Source of the DNA: Chthoniobacteraceae bacterium
Lineage (GTDB): Bacteria; Verrucomicrobiota; Verrucomicrobiia; Chthoniobacterales; Chthoniobacteraceae
DNA: 64,000 nt
Assembly (NCBI GenBank): GCA_947479475.1
Contig: CANJZW010000003.1
Location: forward strand, 54,533-118,532
Direction of reading: 5' to 3'
Shown here one piece after another: positions 35,981 through 44,883 of this stretch. Position 1 is the first letter of the stretch. Each line of letters opens with the position of its first letter. The translations under genes and the position numbers were made by a program. The notes below the pieces were generated by a model, which had not been told where the DNA came from, ran no database searches, and saw only the letters and a program-made list of their open reading frames with translations.

Positions 35981-36532
35981 CTACTTGCTCGCCCGCATCA
36001 GGCGTTTTAATTTGCCAGCCAGCCCCGCCTTCGCGGCCGAACTCATGCGGTCGATAAACAAGACCCCGTTGAGGTGGTCGACTTCATGCTGGAGCGCGCG
36101 TGCCAGCAGACCTTCCGCCTCAAAATCCCATTTCCCGCCTTCCAGGTTCGTCGCCTGGCAGCGCACCCGGGTGAAGCGTACGATGTCGGCGTTCATCTTG
36201 GGAAAGGAAAGACAGCCCTCCACTCCCACGATCTTTTCCTTCCCGAAGGTCAGCTCCGGGTTGAGGATCACCATGGGCATGTGGGCGTTCGGATCCACCT
36301 CCTGGCCGTCGATCCACATTTTACTGGGACGGTCTTCCACCTCTCTGACGTCGATGACGGCGATTTGCAGCGGGATCGCAACCTGCTGCGCGGCGAGACC
36401 CACGCCTTCGGCTTCACGCATGGTTTCGAGCATGTCGGCAGTAAATTGCTTCACCTCGTCTGTGATTTTTTCGACCCGGCCGCCGACGGCGCGCAACACA
36501 GGGTCACCAAAGAGTACGATGGGTAGAATCAT
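35981..36532 (-). CDS. def: Peptide deformylase
   Basis: Def removes N-terminal formyl groups from new proteins. The 183-residue protein has all three catalytic motifs: GVGLAAQQV, EGCLSFP (metal Cys) and HEVDHLNG (metal His pair and catalytic Glu). It overlaps exbD by ATGA at 36529-36532, so translation is coupled to an Exb/Tol gene, which is an odd pairing but common when operons are compacted. Confidence 0.97.
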   Translation of the reverse strand: MILPIVLFGDPVLRAVGGRVEKITDEVKQFTADMLETMREAEGVGLAAQQVAIPLQIAVIDVREVEDRPSKMWIDGQEVDPNAHMPMVILNPELTFGKEKIVGVEGCLSFPKMNADIVRFTRVRCQATNLEGGKWDFEAEGLLARALQHEVDHLNGVLFIDRMSSAAKAGLAGKLKRLMRASK

Positions 36533-36942
36533 TTTGGACGCTCCATAAAAGCCGTTAGACTGCCTTTGATGCCCGCTTCTTTCAACCCATCAAGCACGTG
36601 CAGAACCGTGCCGAAGGGCGCATCGCGGTCGGCATTAAGGGCAAAAAAAGTATTGGGATCCCGCTTCACAAGCTCCTTCAGGAGCGGGGCAAGGCGCTCC
36701 AGTACAACGGGTTTTTCATCAAGATAAAGCTGCGACTCCTTGGAGATCGTCAGAATCATGGGCTCCTTTTTGGGCTGCGCCACCGTCGCGGCTTTTGATT
36801 CAGGCAGCCGGATGGTGACCGCCGGTTGTTCCTTCCGGAAAGTCGTCGAGACGATCACGAAAATGAGCAGAATCGCAAAAATATCAATCAGTGACACGAT
36901 GATCACTTGAGGCGCGCGCCTGCGTTTAGGGTAGAAGTTCAT
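36529..36942 (-). CDS. exbD: ExbD/TolR-family protein
   Basis: The 137-residue protein has a short cytoplasmic tail, a membrane helix beginning VSLIDIFAILLIFVIVST with the proton-carrying Asp (about residue 20), and a periplasmic C-terminal domain. It forms an energy-transducing complex with the ExbB-like protein upstream. Whether it powers TonB or Tol functions is not decided by sequence, but the TonB-like gene at 37679 points to Ton-type use. Confidence 0.92.
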   Translation of the reverse strand: MNFYPKRRRAPQVIIVSLIDIFAILLIFVIVSTTFRKEQPAVTIRLPESKAATVAQPKKEPMILTISKESQLYLDEKPVVLERLAPLLKELVKRDPNTFFALNADRDAPFGTVLHVLDGLKEAGIKGSLTAFMERPK

Positions 36943-36993
36943 TGAATTTGCTCGGGCGTGACTTGGGTTGTGGCCTGCTTTTTCCGGTTCAGA

Positions 36994-37668
36994 CTAGGGC
37001 GTGGGTGGGGCTTCCGTGGTGCGCCTCCAGCTCCGGTGCTGGTAACTCTTGCTCAAAAGGAGAGACACAATGGACTCCATCTCCGAGGCGATCGTTTCGA
37101 TCTTTCGCACAAAACAGGAGTACGCAATGAGGCACGGAATCGCGATCGCAAGACCCACAACAGTCGTGGTCAAGGCTTCGGCAATCCCGCTTGCAATCAC
37201 GTGCGGATCGCTTTGCCCGGCCGCATCACCAAAGGCGCCGAAAACTTTGACCAGTCCAGAAACAGCTCCCAAAAGCCCCAGAAGGGGCGTGATGCCAATC
37301 AGAATTTCCAAAATGAAAAGCCCCTGCTCCAGGCGCACCATTTCACGGCGGGCAGCCACTTGGACCGCATCCTGGTTCTCACCCCGAGACACGTCCAGAT
37401 GCTTGAGGGCTACGCGGATCACACGCCCCAAGGGTGAACGGTCCCCCATCAAAAATGCAGCCAGCCTGCCGGTGGGGTTTTCGGTGTCCGATTGCATCCG
37501 CTCCACCTCGAGCCGGATGACGGAGGGCACGGCCAAGTCGCGCCGAAGCCCGAGCAGACGGAGCAAAATAACCGCCACGCCCACCACGGAGCAAACGGCG
37601 AGGAGGTACATGAAAACCCCGCCCCTGTTGAAAAACTGTATGATTTCGTTGACTGCCTGAGAGTTCAT
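36994..37668 (-). CDS. exbB: ExbB/TolQ-family proton channel
   Basis: The 224-residue protein has three membrane helices and the MotA/TolQ/ExbB block LEILIGITPLLGLLGAVSGLV (residues spread over about 118-138) followed by ALTTTVVGLAIAIPCLIAY. It lies 51 bases upstream of exbD and 10 bases downstream of the TonB-like gene. It forms the pentameric channel of the complex. Confidence 0.93.
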   Translation of the reverse strand: MNSQAVNEIIQFFNRGGVFMYLLAVCSVVGVAVILLRLLGLRRDLAVPSVIRLEVERMQSDTENPTGRLAAFLMGDRSPLGRVIRVALKHLDVSRGENQDAVQVAARREMVRLEQGLFILEILIGITPLLGLLGAVSGLVKVFGAFGDAAGQSDPHVIASGIAEALTTTVVGLAIAIPCLIAYSCFVRKIETIASEMESIVSLLLSKSYQHRSWRRTTEAPPTP

Positions 37669-37678
37669 TGAGTTGGGA

Positions 37679-38800
37679 TTAGTATAAGGAAAAAGTAAAT
37701 GGGATCTCTAATAACCCTTCCCGCAGGAGGGGCTTGGCCTCCGGGGGAGGTGGCTCCAAGTTGCACTGCTTGATCACATTCAGACAAAGGTCCGAAAATT
37801 CTTGGTTCGCCGTGCACTGCACGAGTTTCACCTCCCGGATGGAGCCGTCCGCAGCCACACGAAACTTAACCTTGGCCGATCCCGTGTCCAGAGAGTCGTT
37901 TTTGGACTTCACAAGGACATTCCAGCGCGCTCCGATCGCACGGCTCACAGACTTCATATAAACGGCCATCGGCGCCCGCGAAGCATTCACACCCACCTTG
38001 CCATTCTGAGCCAGCCCGCCGTCGGTTTTGCTCTGCTGTTTTCCTTCCTGGGACTCCTCCTCGATGATGTCGTCCACGGACTTCTGTTTTTTCCCAGTGC
38101 CCACGGTTTCACTCACCTTGACGGGTGCCGAAACTCCAGCCGCAACCTTCCGGAAGACCAACTCGCCGCCTAAGTCTTCAATGTCCTCGACGCGTTCCTG
38201 CTCAATCCCGGGCTGGGGTTGGGGGGCGCGCTTTTTCGCCATGGAGGCCACTTTGGAGGCGGGGCTCTTGGAGTTCGTGCCATTGGTTCCCAGTCGGGTC
38301 AGATCCGGCGCTGCCTTGGATTCGTTTACTCCCGTAGCCCCAATTTTGGCATCCCGCTGAACGAGCGCACGGTCGATGGTCCGCTCCTTTGCGCTGTTCT
38401 GGGGCAGGGGCGTGGATCCAAGCGGAACCTCTTTGCTGCCGGCTTCCAGATTTTTGTCTGATTCAAACGGAGCGTTTTTTGGAGCCTCCTTGGCTTCACT
38501 CAAGCCCGCGGAATCCACGCGTCCTTTGTCCCTGAGCTGATCAAGGGCGGAGATCATGCGTTCGGGTAAAATCGAAATGCTTTGGATCACAAGTTCGATC
38601 GGAACATCCTTGCTGGGAAGTTTCTCAAGCAGCTTTCCAAGCAGGCCGTCCTGAAACAGGAGCCAGATCAAAAGCAGAAGCAGATGCACGGCAATGGAGC
38701 CTGCAATCGCCGTTGTGGCCTGCACCTTTTCGGGCTGGCTGTTCAAATCCGGCAACGCGTTGATGGCGCGCCGGGCGAATCCTGGAAGCTCCCACTTCAT
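37679..38800 (-). CDS. TonB-like energy transducer
   Basis: I use the ATG at 38800 (373 residues), since the longer frame would overlap comB. One membrane helix (about residues 30-50), a long charged and Pro/Lys-rich periplasmic linker and a C-terminal TonB/TolA-type domain (about 290-373, with AADGSIREVKLVQCT) are visible. With exbB and exbD downstream it forms a complete set of three. TolA-like function is the main alternative. Confidence 0.78.
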   Translation of the reverse strand: MKWELPGFARRAINALPDLNSQPEKVQATTAIAGSIAVHLLLLLIWLLFQDGLLGKLLEKLPSKDVPIELVIQSISILPERMISALDQLRDKGRVDSAGLSEAKEAPKNAPFESDKNLEAGSKEVPLGSTPLPQNSAKERTIDRALVQRDAKIGATGVNESKAAPDLTRLGTNGTNSKSPASKVASMAKKRAPQPQPGIEQERVEDIEDLGGELVFRKVAAGVSAPVKVSETVGTGKKQKSVDDIIEEESQEGKQQSKTDGGLAQNGKVGVNASRAPMAVYMKSVSRAIGARWNVLVKSKNDSLDTGSAKVKFRVAADGSIREVKLVQCTANQEFSDLCLNVIKQCNLEPPPPEAKPLLREGLLEIPFTFSLY

Positions 38801-38801
38801 C

Positions 38802-39545
38802 TCAAGCAATAGCCCTCCATGTGCGTATCGCTCCCTCCCGCATGATCCCCACACTGGCGAAACGCCCCCTGTTTTCGCACCATTCCACGTCGTGAAGCTT
38901 TCCTCTGGATTGAAGTGCCAGACCGTTTTTGGAAACCCGGAGTGCATCCGCTGCGAGCGGGCAGGCCTTGTGTAGGGCCACGGCCATCCGCGCTTCGTCC
39001 GTGAGGGAGTGTTCCGAAAAATGCGACAGAAGCGCCCCGGCCGCCCAGACGTCTTCCAGCGCCACTCCTTCGCCAGTGCCGGAGCAGACGGCGATGAGGC
39101 GCGCGGGAGAGATTGTCCGAACGGTTTGAATTACGGCGTCCAAGTTGAGGACCGCTCCCACAAGAACGACGCGGGCGCTGGAACAGGCCCTGAGCGCGAT
39201 TGTCCCGTTCGTGGTGGTTGAAATGATGCGAGCGCCGGGGCGATCCAAGTATTCCAACGGGGAATTCCCCAAATCGAAACCCTCAATTTTGTCTCCATGC
39301 CGCTCACCCCCGAGCAGAGCATCCGGATGGCTCTTTTTGAGCGTCAAAGCCTCCTCAATGCTGAGAGCGGGGATGATTTCCAGAACGCCGTGGGCCAGCC
39401 CGGTCACCAGGGTTGACGTCGCGCGTAGCACGTCGAAAACCACGCAGACAGCCTCTTCAATCCCGCGTTTTGCGAGAAAGGGAAGCTCTGAGGGATGGGT
39501 TACTGCGTCGACAATCATGGGGTGGTTGAAGGCGTCACGCGCCAA
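38802..39545 (-). CDS. comB: 2-phosphosulfolactate phosphatase (ComB family)
   Basis: The family hydrolyses 2-phosphosulfolactate, a step of coenzyme M and sulfolactate synthesis. The 247-residue protein has VFDVLRATSTLVTGL and TTTNGTIALRAC, the family's signature blocks. In non-methanogens the role is often sulfolactate metabolism or a related reaction. It ends one base before the TonB-like start. No comA or comC is nearby, so the pathway assignment is open. Confidence 0.88.
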   Translation of the reverse strand: MARDAFNHPMIVDAVTHPSELPFLAKRGIEEAVCVVFDVLRATSTLVTGLAHGVLEIIPALSIEEALTLKKSHPDALLGGERHGDKIEGFDLGNSPLEYLDRPGARIISTTTNGTIALRACSSARVVLVGAVLNLDAVIQTVRTISPARLIAVCSGTGEGVALEDVWAAGALLSHFSEHSLTDEARMAVALHKACPLAADALRVSKNGLALQSRGKLHDVEWCENRGRFASVGIMREGAIRTWRAIA

Positions 39546-39580
39546 GGAGGAGAGATCTTAAACTGGAAAGCCTCTCTCTT

Positions 39581-40420
39581 CTACCCCTTCTTCCACGTTA
39601 GGCGAGCATGATGGAAAAGGTACTGTTGCGCATACCCGCCGTAAGGCCCAAATGATTTTGCACAAAACGCCCGCAGCGTGGCAGGCGTGACTTTTTGCCG
39701 CTTCTTAAAATATCGCTCCCGAATCACGCGTTCTATCCAAACGTCCACAGGAAACGCCTTCAATCTCTCAAAGCCGAAAAGCAGAGCGCAGTTCGCGACC
39801 TTCTCTCCCACGCCGGGCAGTTCCCGGAGAGCCATTTGAGCCTCCAGATCAGAAAGTTCCGCGATTTTTTCAAGATTCGCTTCTCCGCTTGCCACCCTCT
39901 GTGCGCTGCCCAGCAGATTCGCGGCGCGGTACCCTAGCGCGCAGGCTCTCAGATCTGCTTCCGCCAAGGCGGCCATGGCTTTTGGTGAAGGGTATGAGTG
40001 CAACGTGCGTCCCTCCCACTCCAGGGGGCGCCCGAAACGCAGCCGTAAGGTGTGCGAAATTTGCGCAATGTGCGCCACCTGCTTCATCGAGGAAGTGATG
40101 AATGTCGCAAGGGCCTCCCAATGCGGCTGCCGTAAAATCCGCATCCCACGGCAAAAGGAGAGAGCTTCCTGCGTCACTGGATCCTGGGGAAACGTCGCCG
40201 CGATTTCCTCCAGAGGATGGTCCAAGGCCAGATAATTTGAAGCCGCATCTTCGGCTCCCGCATTCACCAAAAGCTCACCATCTCTTTGCTCCAGATAAAC
40301 GGCCGCCTCTCCGATGGCCCCGAGCCAGCCGCCGCCTTCGCGCTTCCAGTGAAAAGCTTGCCCGCTGTTCAGGGTGAGTTCCAGCGCCAGAAGCGGCGCG
40401 CCAAGAGAAACAAGCTTCAT
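39581..40420 (-). CDS. ogg: OGG1-type 8-oxoguanine DNA glycosylase
   Basis: The 279-residue protein has the OGG N-terminal beta domain followed by a helix-hairpin-helix GPD module. In LPGVGEKVANC the Lys aligns with OGG1 Lys249 and the Cys with Cys253; PVDVW carries the Asp that aligns with Asp268. All catalytic residues are therefore present. It removes oxidised guanine and nicks the strand. OGG1-type enzymes are less common in bacteria than MutM, so lateral spread in the family is possible. Confidence 0.85.
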   Translation of the reverse strand: MKLVSLGAPLLALELTLNSGQAFHWKREGGGWLGAIGEAAVYLEQRDGELLVNAGAEDAASNYLALDHPLEEIAATFPQDPVTQEALSFCRGMRILRQPHWEALATFITSSMKQVAHIAQISHTLRLRFGRPLEWEGRTLHSYPSPKAMAALAEADLRACALGYRAANLLGSAQRVASGEANLEKIAELSDLEAQMALRELPGVGEKVANCALLFGFERLKAFPVDVWIERVIRERYFKKRQKVTPATLRAFCAKSFGPYGGYAQQYLFHHARLTWKKG

Positions 40421-40434
40421 CAGAATGCCGGAAC

Positions 40435-41055
40435 TTACCGGATGAAGTAACTCAGGTTCTCGAGCTCCGCCGCAAGATTAACAGAGTTCACAACGGCGTT
40501 TTCAGGCACCTGCAACACCGCGGGCGCAAAGTTAAGAATAGCCTGGATGCCGTTGCTTACCAGGCTGTTGGCGACTTCCTGTGCAACGTGTCCGGGCACG
40601 CTGAGAATCGCGATCTTGATCCCGCGTTCTTTGACAAACTCAGGCAGGGCTTCCATCGGCATCGTCTTGATTTTTAGTTTCCCCACCCGCCGCCGGGAAT
40701 GGTCCAAGTCGAACGCCCCTACAATTTCAAATCCCTCTCGCTCGAATCCGTCATAACCGAGCAATGCCGAACCCAGTTGGCCCACTCCCACTAAAATGAC
40801 TGGCTGCAGGCTCGCCGTTCCCATCACCTCCACCAACTTCGTGCAAAGCGCATCCACGTTATATCCAAGCCCGCGGGTTCCAAAGTGGCCTAGGTACGCG
40901 AGGTCCTTCCGAAGCTGCGTGGGCTTCACTCCGGACACCTTCGCCAGAGACGCCGAAGAGACCGTTTGGATCGCATTGCCCCGCAGTCTCTGCAGGACGC
41001 GATAGTATAGCGACAGACGGTAAACGGTTTTTCGGGGGATGGGACCTCGTGTCAT
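40435..41055 (-). CDS. rex: Redox-sensing transcriptional repressor Rex
   Basis: Rex binds DNA and releases it when NADH is high. The 206-residue protein starts with a winged-helix domain (YYRVLQRL, TQLRKDLAYLGHFGTRGLGY) and continues with a Rossmann NADH-binding domain (VILVGVGQLGSALLGY). Length is typical. It is the last upstream member of the minus-strand run ending at rlmN, and diverges from the pseudouridine synthase gene. I see no clear Rex operator in the 136-base divergent region. Confidence 0.95.
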   Translation of the reverse strand: MTRGPIPRKTVYRLSLYYRVLQRLRGNAIQTVSSASLAKVSGVKPTQLRKDLAYLGHFGTRGLGYNVDALCTKLVEVMGTASLQPVILVGVGQLGSALLGYDGFEREGFEIVGAFDLDHSRRRVGKLKIKTMPMEALPEFVKERGIKIAILSVPGHVAQEVANSLVSNGIQAILNFAPAVLQVPENAVVNSVNLAAELENLSYFIR

Positions 41056-41191
41056 GGAGCTTGGAATGGCCTACAAACTACGCATCTCACCGGTGCAATG
41101 TAAACGAGACGTTGCAGGGGCCTTCTCTCAGGGTTGCTCCTGGCCCGCTTTTGGCCGATACTCTGTTTTCAACCGTCCCTTTTATTTTCTC

Positions 41192-41974
41192 ATGCGCCTC
41201 AACCGTTATTTAGCCGCCGCCGGACTTGGATCCAGGCGTAGCGTGGAAACCTTGATTCTGGAGGGCCGCGTTAAAATCAACGGACAAGTCATCGAAGATT
41301 TGGGCACCCTGGTGGCCCCCGGCGATGTCGTCAAGGTGGGCAGCAAAATCGTCACCCCGCAGGAAATCGTCCATGCAGTCATGTACAAGCCTAGAGGCTT
41401 CTTGTGCACGGCCTCGGACGAACGCGAGAGACGCACGATTTTTGACCTGCTCCCCACCGACTGGCCCCGCGTTTATCACGTTGGGCGCCTTGATATGGAG
41501 AGTGAAGGCCTTCTGATCGTGACCAACGACGGGGAGCTTTCCCTCGCCCTCACGCATCCCAGGTTCAAGTTCGAAAAAGAATACGAAGTCACTCTGGATA
41601 AAACTTTTGACCCTTCAAAAAAGGACAAGCTTTTGCACGGGTTTTATATCGAGGGCGGTCGCGCCAAGATGGAGGAAGTCGAGCAGGTCGCGGCCAACAA
41701 ACTGCGCGTCGTCCTCACGCAGGGAATCAAGCGCCAGATCCGACTCATGCTCTACGATTGCGGTTATGAGGTTGAAAATCTCCGCCGCGTGCGCATCGGC
41801 ACCATCCGGATCGATAAACTTCGCGCCGGTATGTGGCGCATGCTTTCTCCCAAAGACGTCGCGGACCTGAAGGTCGGACGCTCCCCCAAAAAACGGGAGG
41901 AACCGCGCGAACCCTTCAACGCAGATGCCCCCGCCCGCCCGAGAACGCGCGCTGGCAGGGCCGGAAACCGGTAG
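41192..41974 (+). CDS. RsuA/RluB-family rRNA pseudouridine synthase
   Basis: I start at the ATG at 41192 (260 residues), where the S4 domain begins (MRLNRYLAAAGLGSRR). The catalytic Asp is in VGRLDMESEGLLIVTNDG, then RLML and the GTIRIDKLRAGMWR end the catalytic fold. It pseudouridylates 23S or 16S rRNA; RluB is slightly favoured. A basic, Pro/Arg-rich tail of about 30 residues follows. The leader is T-rich with no Shine-Dalgarno site. Confidence 0.93.
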   Translation: MRLNRYLAAAGLGSRRSVETLILEGRVKINGQVIEDLGTLVAPGDVVKVGSKIVTPQEIVHAVMYKPRGFLCTASDERERRTIFDLLPTDWPRVYHVGRLDMESEGLLIVTNDGELSLALTHPRFKFEKEYEVTLDKTFDPSKKDKLLHGFYIEGGRAKMEEVEQVAANKLRVVLTQGIKRQIRLMLYDCGYEVENLRRVRIGTIRIDKLRAGMWRMLSPKDVADLKVGRSPKKREEPREPFNADAPARPRTRAGRAGNR

Positions 41975-42038
41975 AGGCAGCGCGAGCGGTCGGGCGCAGA
42001 AAGCCGCGCTGTCTCTGGAAGGCGGCCCTCCCTTGTCT

Positions 42039-42713
42039 CTAGTGCCCTTCCGCTTTGGGGGCGGGGGATTGAGCGCGTTCGCGTTTTTTGACAACCTCGC
42101 GACAGGCTGCCACAAGGATGTTGCAGGCTTCCTGGCAGAGCAGCGGAATTTCCCGCGTGCCATCCGCCAAAAGCCGTGGTTCGGAGGACAGGTCTGCCGC
42201 TGGAAGGTGGGTGAGCGGTTGGTCTGCAGAAAACGACCAGAGCATCCGTTTGGCGCAGGCGGACGCGGCGCAGGCCTTTCCGACCAACTCCTGACCCTCA
42301 TCGTCCAGCAGGCGCTTGGTCGCGGCATACATTCCCGTCTGCCTGCCAAGCGTTTCACGCAGGGGCACCGAAGGAAGCTTGCCGTCCAAATGACTGAGCC
42401 AGAGGGCCGTCATCGCTGGATAAAAATGGTCGAGCGCGGTTCGAAGTTCGCGCGTGTCGCGCACGTGAAGCCGCCAACCATGCCGGAGCGTAGGCGCCGT
42501 TTTCAGCGGGCGGTACACATTCGCATCGTCAAAAAAAGACAGGGCACGAGAGTCTTCAACGGCGGTATGCAGTTGCAGGTCTTCGCGGCCGGTATCCTCG
42601 GTGTGGTGCAGTTCATAGCTGCCGTCCTGTTGAGGGTTGATCCTGATTTGCCCGATTGAGCGGAACCCTGCGGCGATCCAGGATTCCAGGGCGTGGGTGA
42701 GATTACGTTTCAA
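42039..42713 (-). CDS. DR2241-type Fe-S protein, partner of CbiX
   Basis: The 224-residue protein resembles the C-terminal part of Deinococcus DR2241, which combines a stabilising domain and a 4Fe-4S domain. Four Cys that could bind the cluster are seen in two pairs: KACAASACAK (C-x4-C) and LCQEACNIL (C-x3-C). It overlaps the CbiX-like gene by 11 bases, so the two proteins are probably made in equal amounts and act together in metal or tetrapyrrole handling. Confidence 0.72.
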   Translation of the reverse strand: MKRNLTHALESWIAAGFRSIGQIRINPQQDGSYELHHTEDTGREDLQLHTAVEDSRALSFFDDANVYRPLKTAPTLRHGWRLHVRDTRELRTALDHFYPAMTALWLSHLDGKLPSVPLRETLGRQTGMYAATKRLLDDEGQELVGKACAASACAKRMLWSFSADQPLTHLPAADLSSEPRLLADGTREIPLLCQEACNILVAACREVVKKRERAQSPAPKAEGH

Positions 42714-43530
42714 GCGGAGGGGTGGCGTTGGAGTGCTGGAGGTCGAAGAGGGCCGCTTGATCCAGAATGAGCTCTCCGAAAAGCGGCTCGGTTCCTATCG
42801 CACTCGCGTAGTAAAGCGTTCTGCCTCTGAGGTGATAAGGATTCTGGCGGAAGATGTCTCGCTGGCTGGCGGCAAGGCCCGTGTCCTGCTCGATTCCCAG
42901 CAGGACGGGGATGTCCTGGTAGGAATGCAGCCCATCGGCGATGAAAAACGGAACGACAACCACATTGGGGCAGGTCGTGTAGGAGTCCCATTCGTTCACG
43001 AGGGGCGCCTCTTCCATGTATGTGTTAAACACCTCCCCATAGAGGCCTGTTTCGCGAATCCGGTCCACTTCACGTTTGGCCGCGAAGGCGGAGTTGTCGT
43101 TGAGATTGGTCCCATGGCCGACAATCAGAAGGCTGCATTCCTTTGTCGGGACCCCGGGAGCGACTTCAGCCGCCCGCTTTAAAAGTAGCTCGCACATCCG
43201 CTCGTGGTTTCCTACCGGTTCGCAGTATTTGAGCCGGCGTCCATCCTGGAGGGTAAGTGGCCCTGAAAGCTCCAGTTCCCGGGGAATGACGGTCCGGGTG
43301 AAATAGCCCTCGCTGATGAAGTTCGGAACAATATAGACGTCCTCGCTGTCAACCATATGGAGGACCTGCCTGAGGCTGGGCTCTTCTTTCCAAAACGCGC
43401 AGTGCACCTCTCTGAATGTGCCCTTCCGCTGGATCGCTTCGGCATGGTCAAAGGTCGGGGCGCTGGAATCCGGGTTCACGGTCGAACCGTGTCCGACAAT
43501 AATCAGAGCACTCTCAGGTTTGTGAAGCAT
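42703..43530 (-). CDS. CbiX-type two-domain sirohydrochlorin chelatase-like protein
   Basis: I start at the ATG at 43530 (275 residues), where the first CbiX core begins (LIIVGHGSTVN). A second core, LLIVGHGTNLNDNS, starts about 125 residues later. Each has the His of the class II chelatase fold. CbiX inserts cobalt, nickel or iron into sirohydrochlorin. The following gene encodes the Fe-S part that is fused to such a domain in Deinococcus, so this is a split version of that protein. Confidence 0.82.
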   Translation of the reverse strand: MLHKPESALIIVGHGSTVNPDSSAPTFDHAEAIQRKGTFREVHCAFWKEEPSLRQVLHMVDSEDVYIVPNFISEGYFTRTVIPRELELSGPLTLQDGRRLKYCEPVGNHERMCELLLKRAAEVAPGVPTKECSLLIVGHGTNLNDNSAFAAKREVDRIRETGLYGEVFNTYMEEAPLVNEWDSYTTCPNVVVVPFFIADGLHSYQDIPVLLGIEQDTGLAASQRDIFRQNPYHLRGRTLYYASAIGTEPLFGELILDQAALFDLQHSNATPPLET

Positions 43531-43623
43531 TGCGGTAATGTAACGGGTGGGAGTAGAAAGAAAAGCCGCGGCACGCGCGTTCTCTTGGTTGTTTTTCGGA
43601 AGCAACGTCTCCGCTGCGCAGCC

Positions 43624-44883
43624 TCACGAGGGGGCGCCAAGGGCGATGCAGGCATTGATGCCGCCGAACCCAAAAGCATTGTTGAGGACGTACCGAATCT
43701 TCGCTGGCCGCGCCACATTGGGCACGATATCCAGAGGACACGCGGGGTCGGGTGTCGCAAAATGCAGCGTCGGAGGCAGAATTTGATGTTGGATAGCGAG
43801 AGCGCAAAGAACGGTTTCAATGGCCGCCGTTGCGCCCAATGGATGTCCCGTGATGGCCTTCGTCCCGCTGATTGGCGGCGGCGCTGAACCGAACACAGCG
43901 CTGATGCAGGCGGATTCGTTGGAGTCGTTCATTTGCGTGCCGCTTGCATGGGCATTGACGTAGTCTACCTGCGCCGGAGTGATGGCGGCATCTTCAAGCG
44001 TCTCGTTCATGCAACGAATCACCGACGCGCCGCCGGGCAGGGGGGAGGTCATGTGGTAGGCTTCGTTGCTCAACCCCCAACCCAAAACCTCCGCATAAAT
44101 GTGGGCGCCGCGTCTGAGCGCATGCTCGTACTCTTCGATCACGAGGCTTGCAGCCCCTTCCCCCATTACAAAACCCTGCCTGGAAAGATCAAATGGCCGG
44201 CAGGCAAACTCTGGAGGGGAACCGTTCCAACGGCTCATCGTCTTGATGAAGTCAAACGCCCCAAACGTCAAAGGGCACAACGGCGCTTCGGCGCCTCCGG
44301 CAATCACCACGTCCGCGCGATCTTCCCGAATGAAACGCAAAGCGTCGGCAACCGCAACCACACCGCTGGAACACGAGTTGGAGTTTGTCGTGCCGGGGCC
44401 GCGGAAACCGCATTCCATCGCGATATTGGAATGCGCCGACCCTCCAAAAACCGTCAGGGCCAGAGTTTGAGTGACGGCTTTCGGACCGCCAGAAAGAAAC
44501 GCGGCGTGCTCCTTCTCCGCATTGGCAATCCCGCCCAAGGCCGTTCCAAAAGAAACTCCAACGCGGTCTTGGGGCTTTTGTGCGCTCCAAGGCAGCCCTG
44601 AGTCCTCGAGCGCCAGCAGTGCTGAAGCCACCGAAAACTGAGCATAACGGTCGAGCCGTTTGAGACGATGCGGCTGGAAAAAGTCCTTCGGGTTCCAGTC
44701 GCGAATTTCCGCCGAGTTTTTGGCGTGGTAAGGCGCCGCGTCAAAAAAGCTCACAGGGCGGATTCCGCTGCGTCCTTCAAGCAATGCGCTCCAAAGAGCG
44801 GCTTTGCCGATCCCCACCGCTGTGATTGGACCGAGCCCCGTGATGACAGCCCTGCGGTTCTTTTGGCATCCAGTGCGGCTCAT
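43624..44883 (-). CDS. Beta-ketoacyl-ACP synthase (FabF-like)
   Basis: The 419-residue thiolase-fold condensing enzyme has the catalytic triad: Cys in NSNSCSSGVVAV, His in VNAHASGTQMND and His in KAITGHPLGATAA. It overlaps the SRPBCC gene by ATGA, so the two are co-translated. A role in a dedicated fatty acid or polyketide route is inferred; no acyl carrier protein or ketoreductase gene lies next to it, and a housekeeping FabF cannot be ruled out. Confidence 0.9.
   Translation of the reverse strand: MSRTGCQKNRRAVITGLGPITAVGIGKAALWSALLEGRSGIRPVSFFDAAPYHAKNSAEIRDWNPKDFFQPHRLKRLDRYAQFSVASALLALEDSGLPWSAQKPQDRVGVSFGTALGGIANAEKEHAAFLSGGPKAVTQTLALTVFGGSAHSNIAMECGFRGPGTTNSNSCSSGVVAVADALRFIREDRADVVIAGGAEAPLCPLTFGAFDFIKTMSRWNGSPPEFACRPFDLSRQGFVMGEGAASLVIEEYEHALRRGAHIYAEVLGWGLSNEAYHMTSPLPGGASVIRCMNETLEDAAITPAQVDYVNAHASGTQMNDSNESACISAVFGSAPPPISGTKAITGHPLGATAAIETVLCALAIQHQILPPTLHFATPDPACPLDIVPNVARPAKIRYVLNNAFGFGGINACIALGAPS

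Noticed and set aside
39770..39840. Loss of the catalytic lysine in the OGG-type glycosylase
   Set aside because: A first alignment placed Met at the Lys position, but counting back from the PVDVW Asp puts Lys of GEKVANC at the OGG1 Lys249 site, so the enzyme is intact.
41039..41191. N-terminal extension of the pseudouridine synthase
   Set aside because: It overlaps the rex start region and precedes the S4 domain with unrelated sequence; the ATG at 41192 fits the family.
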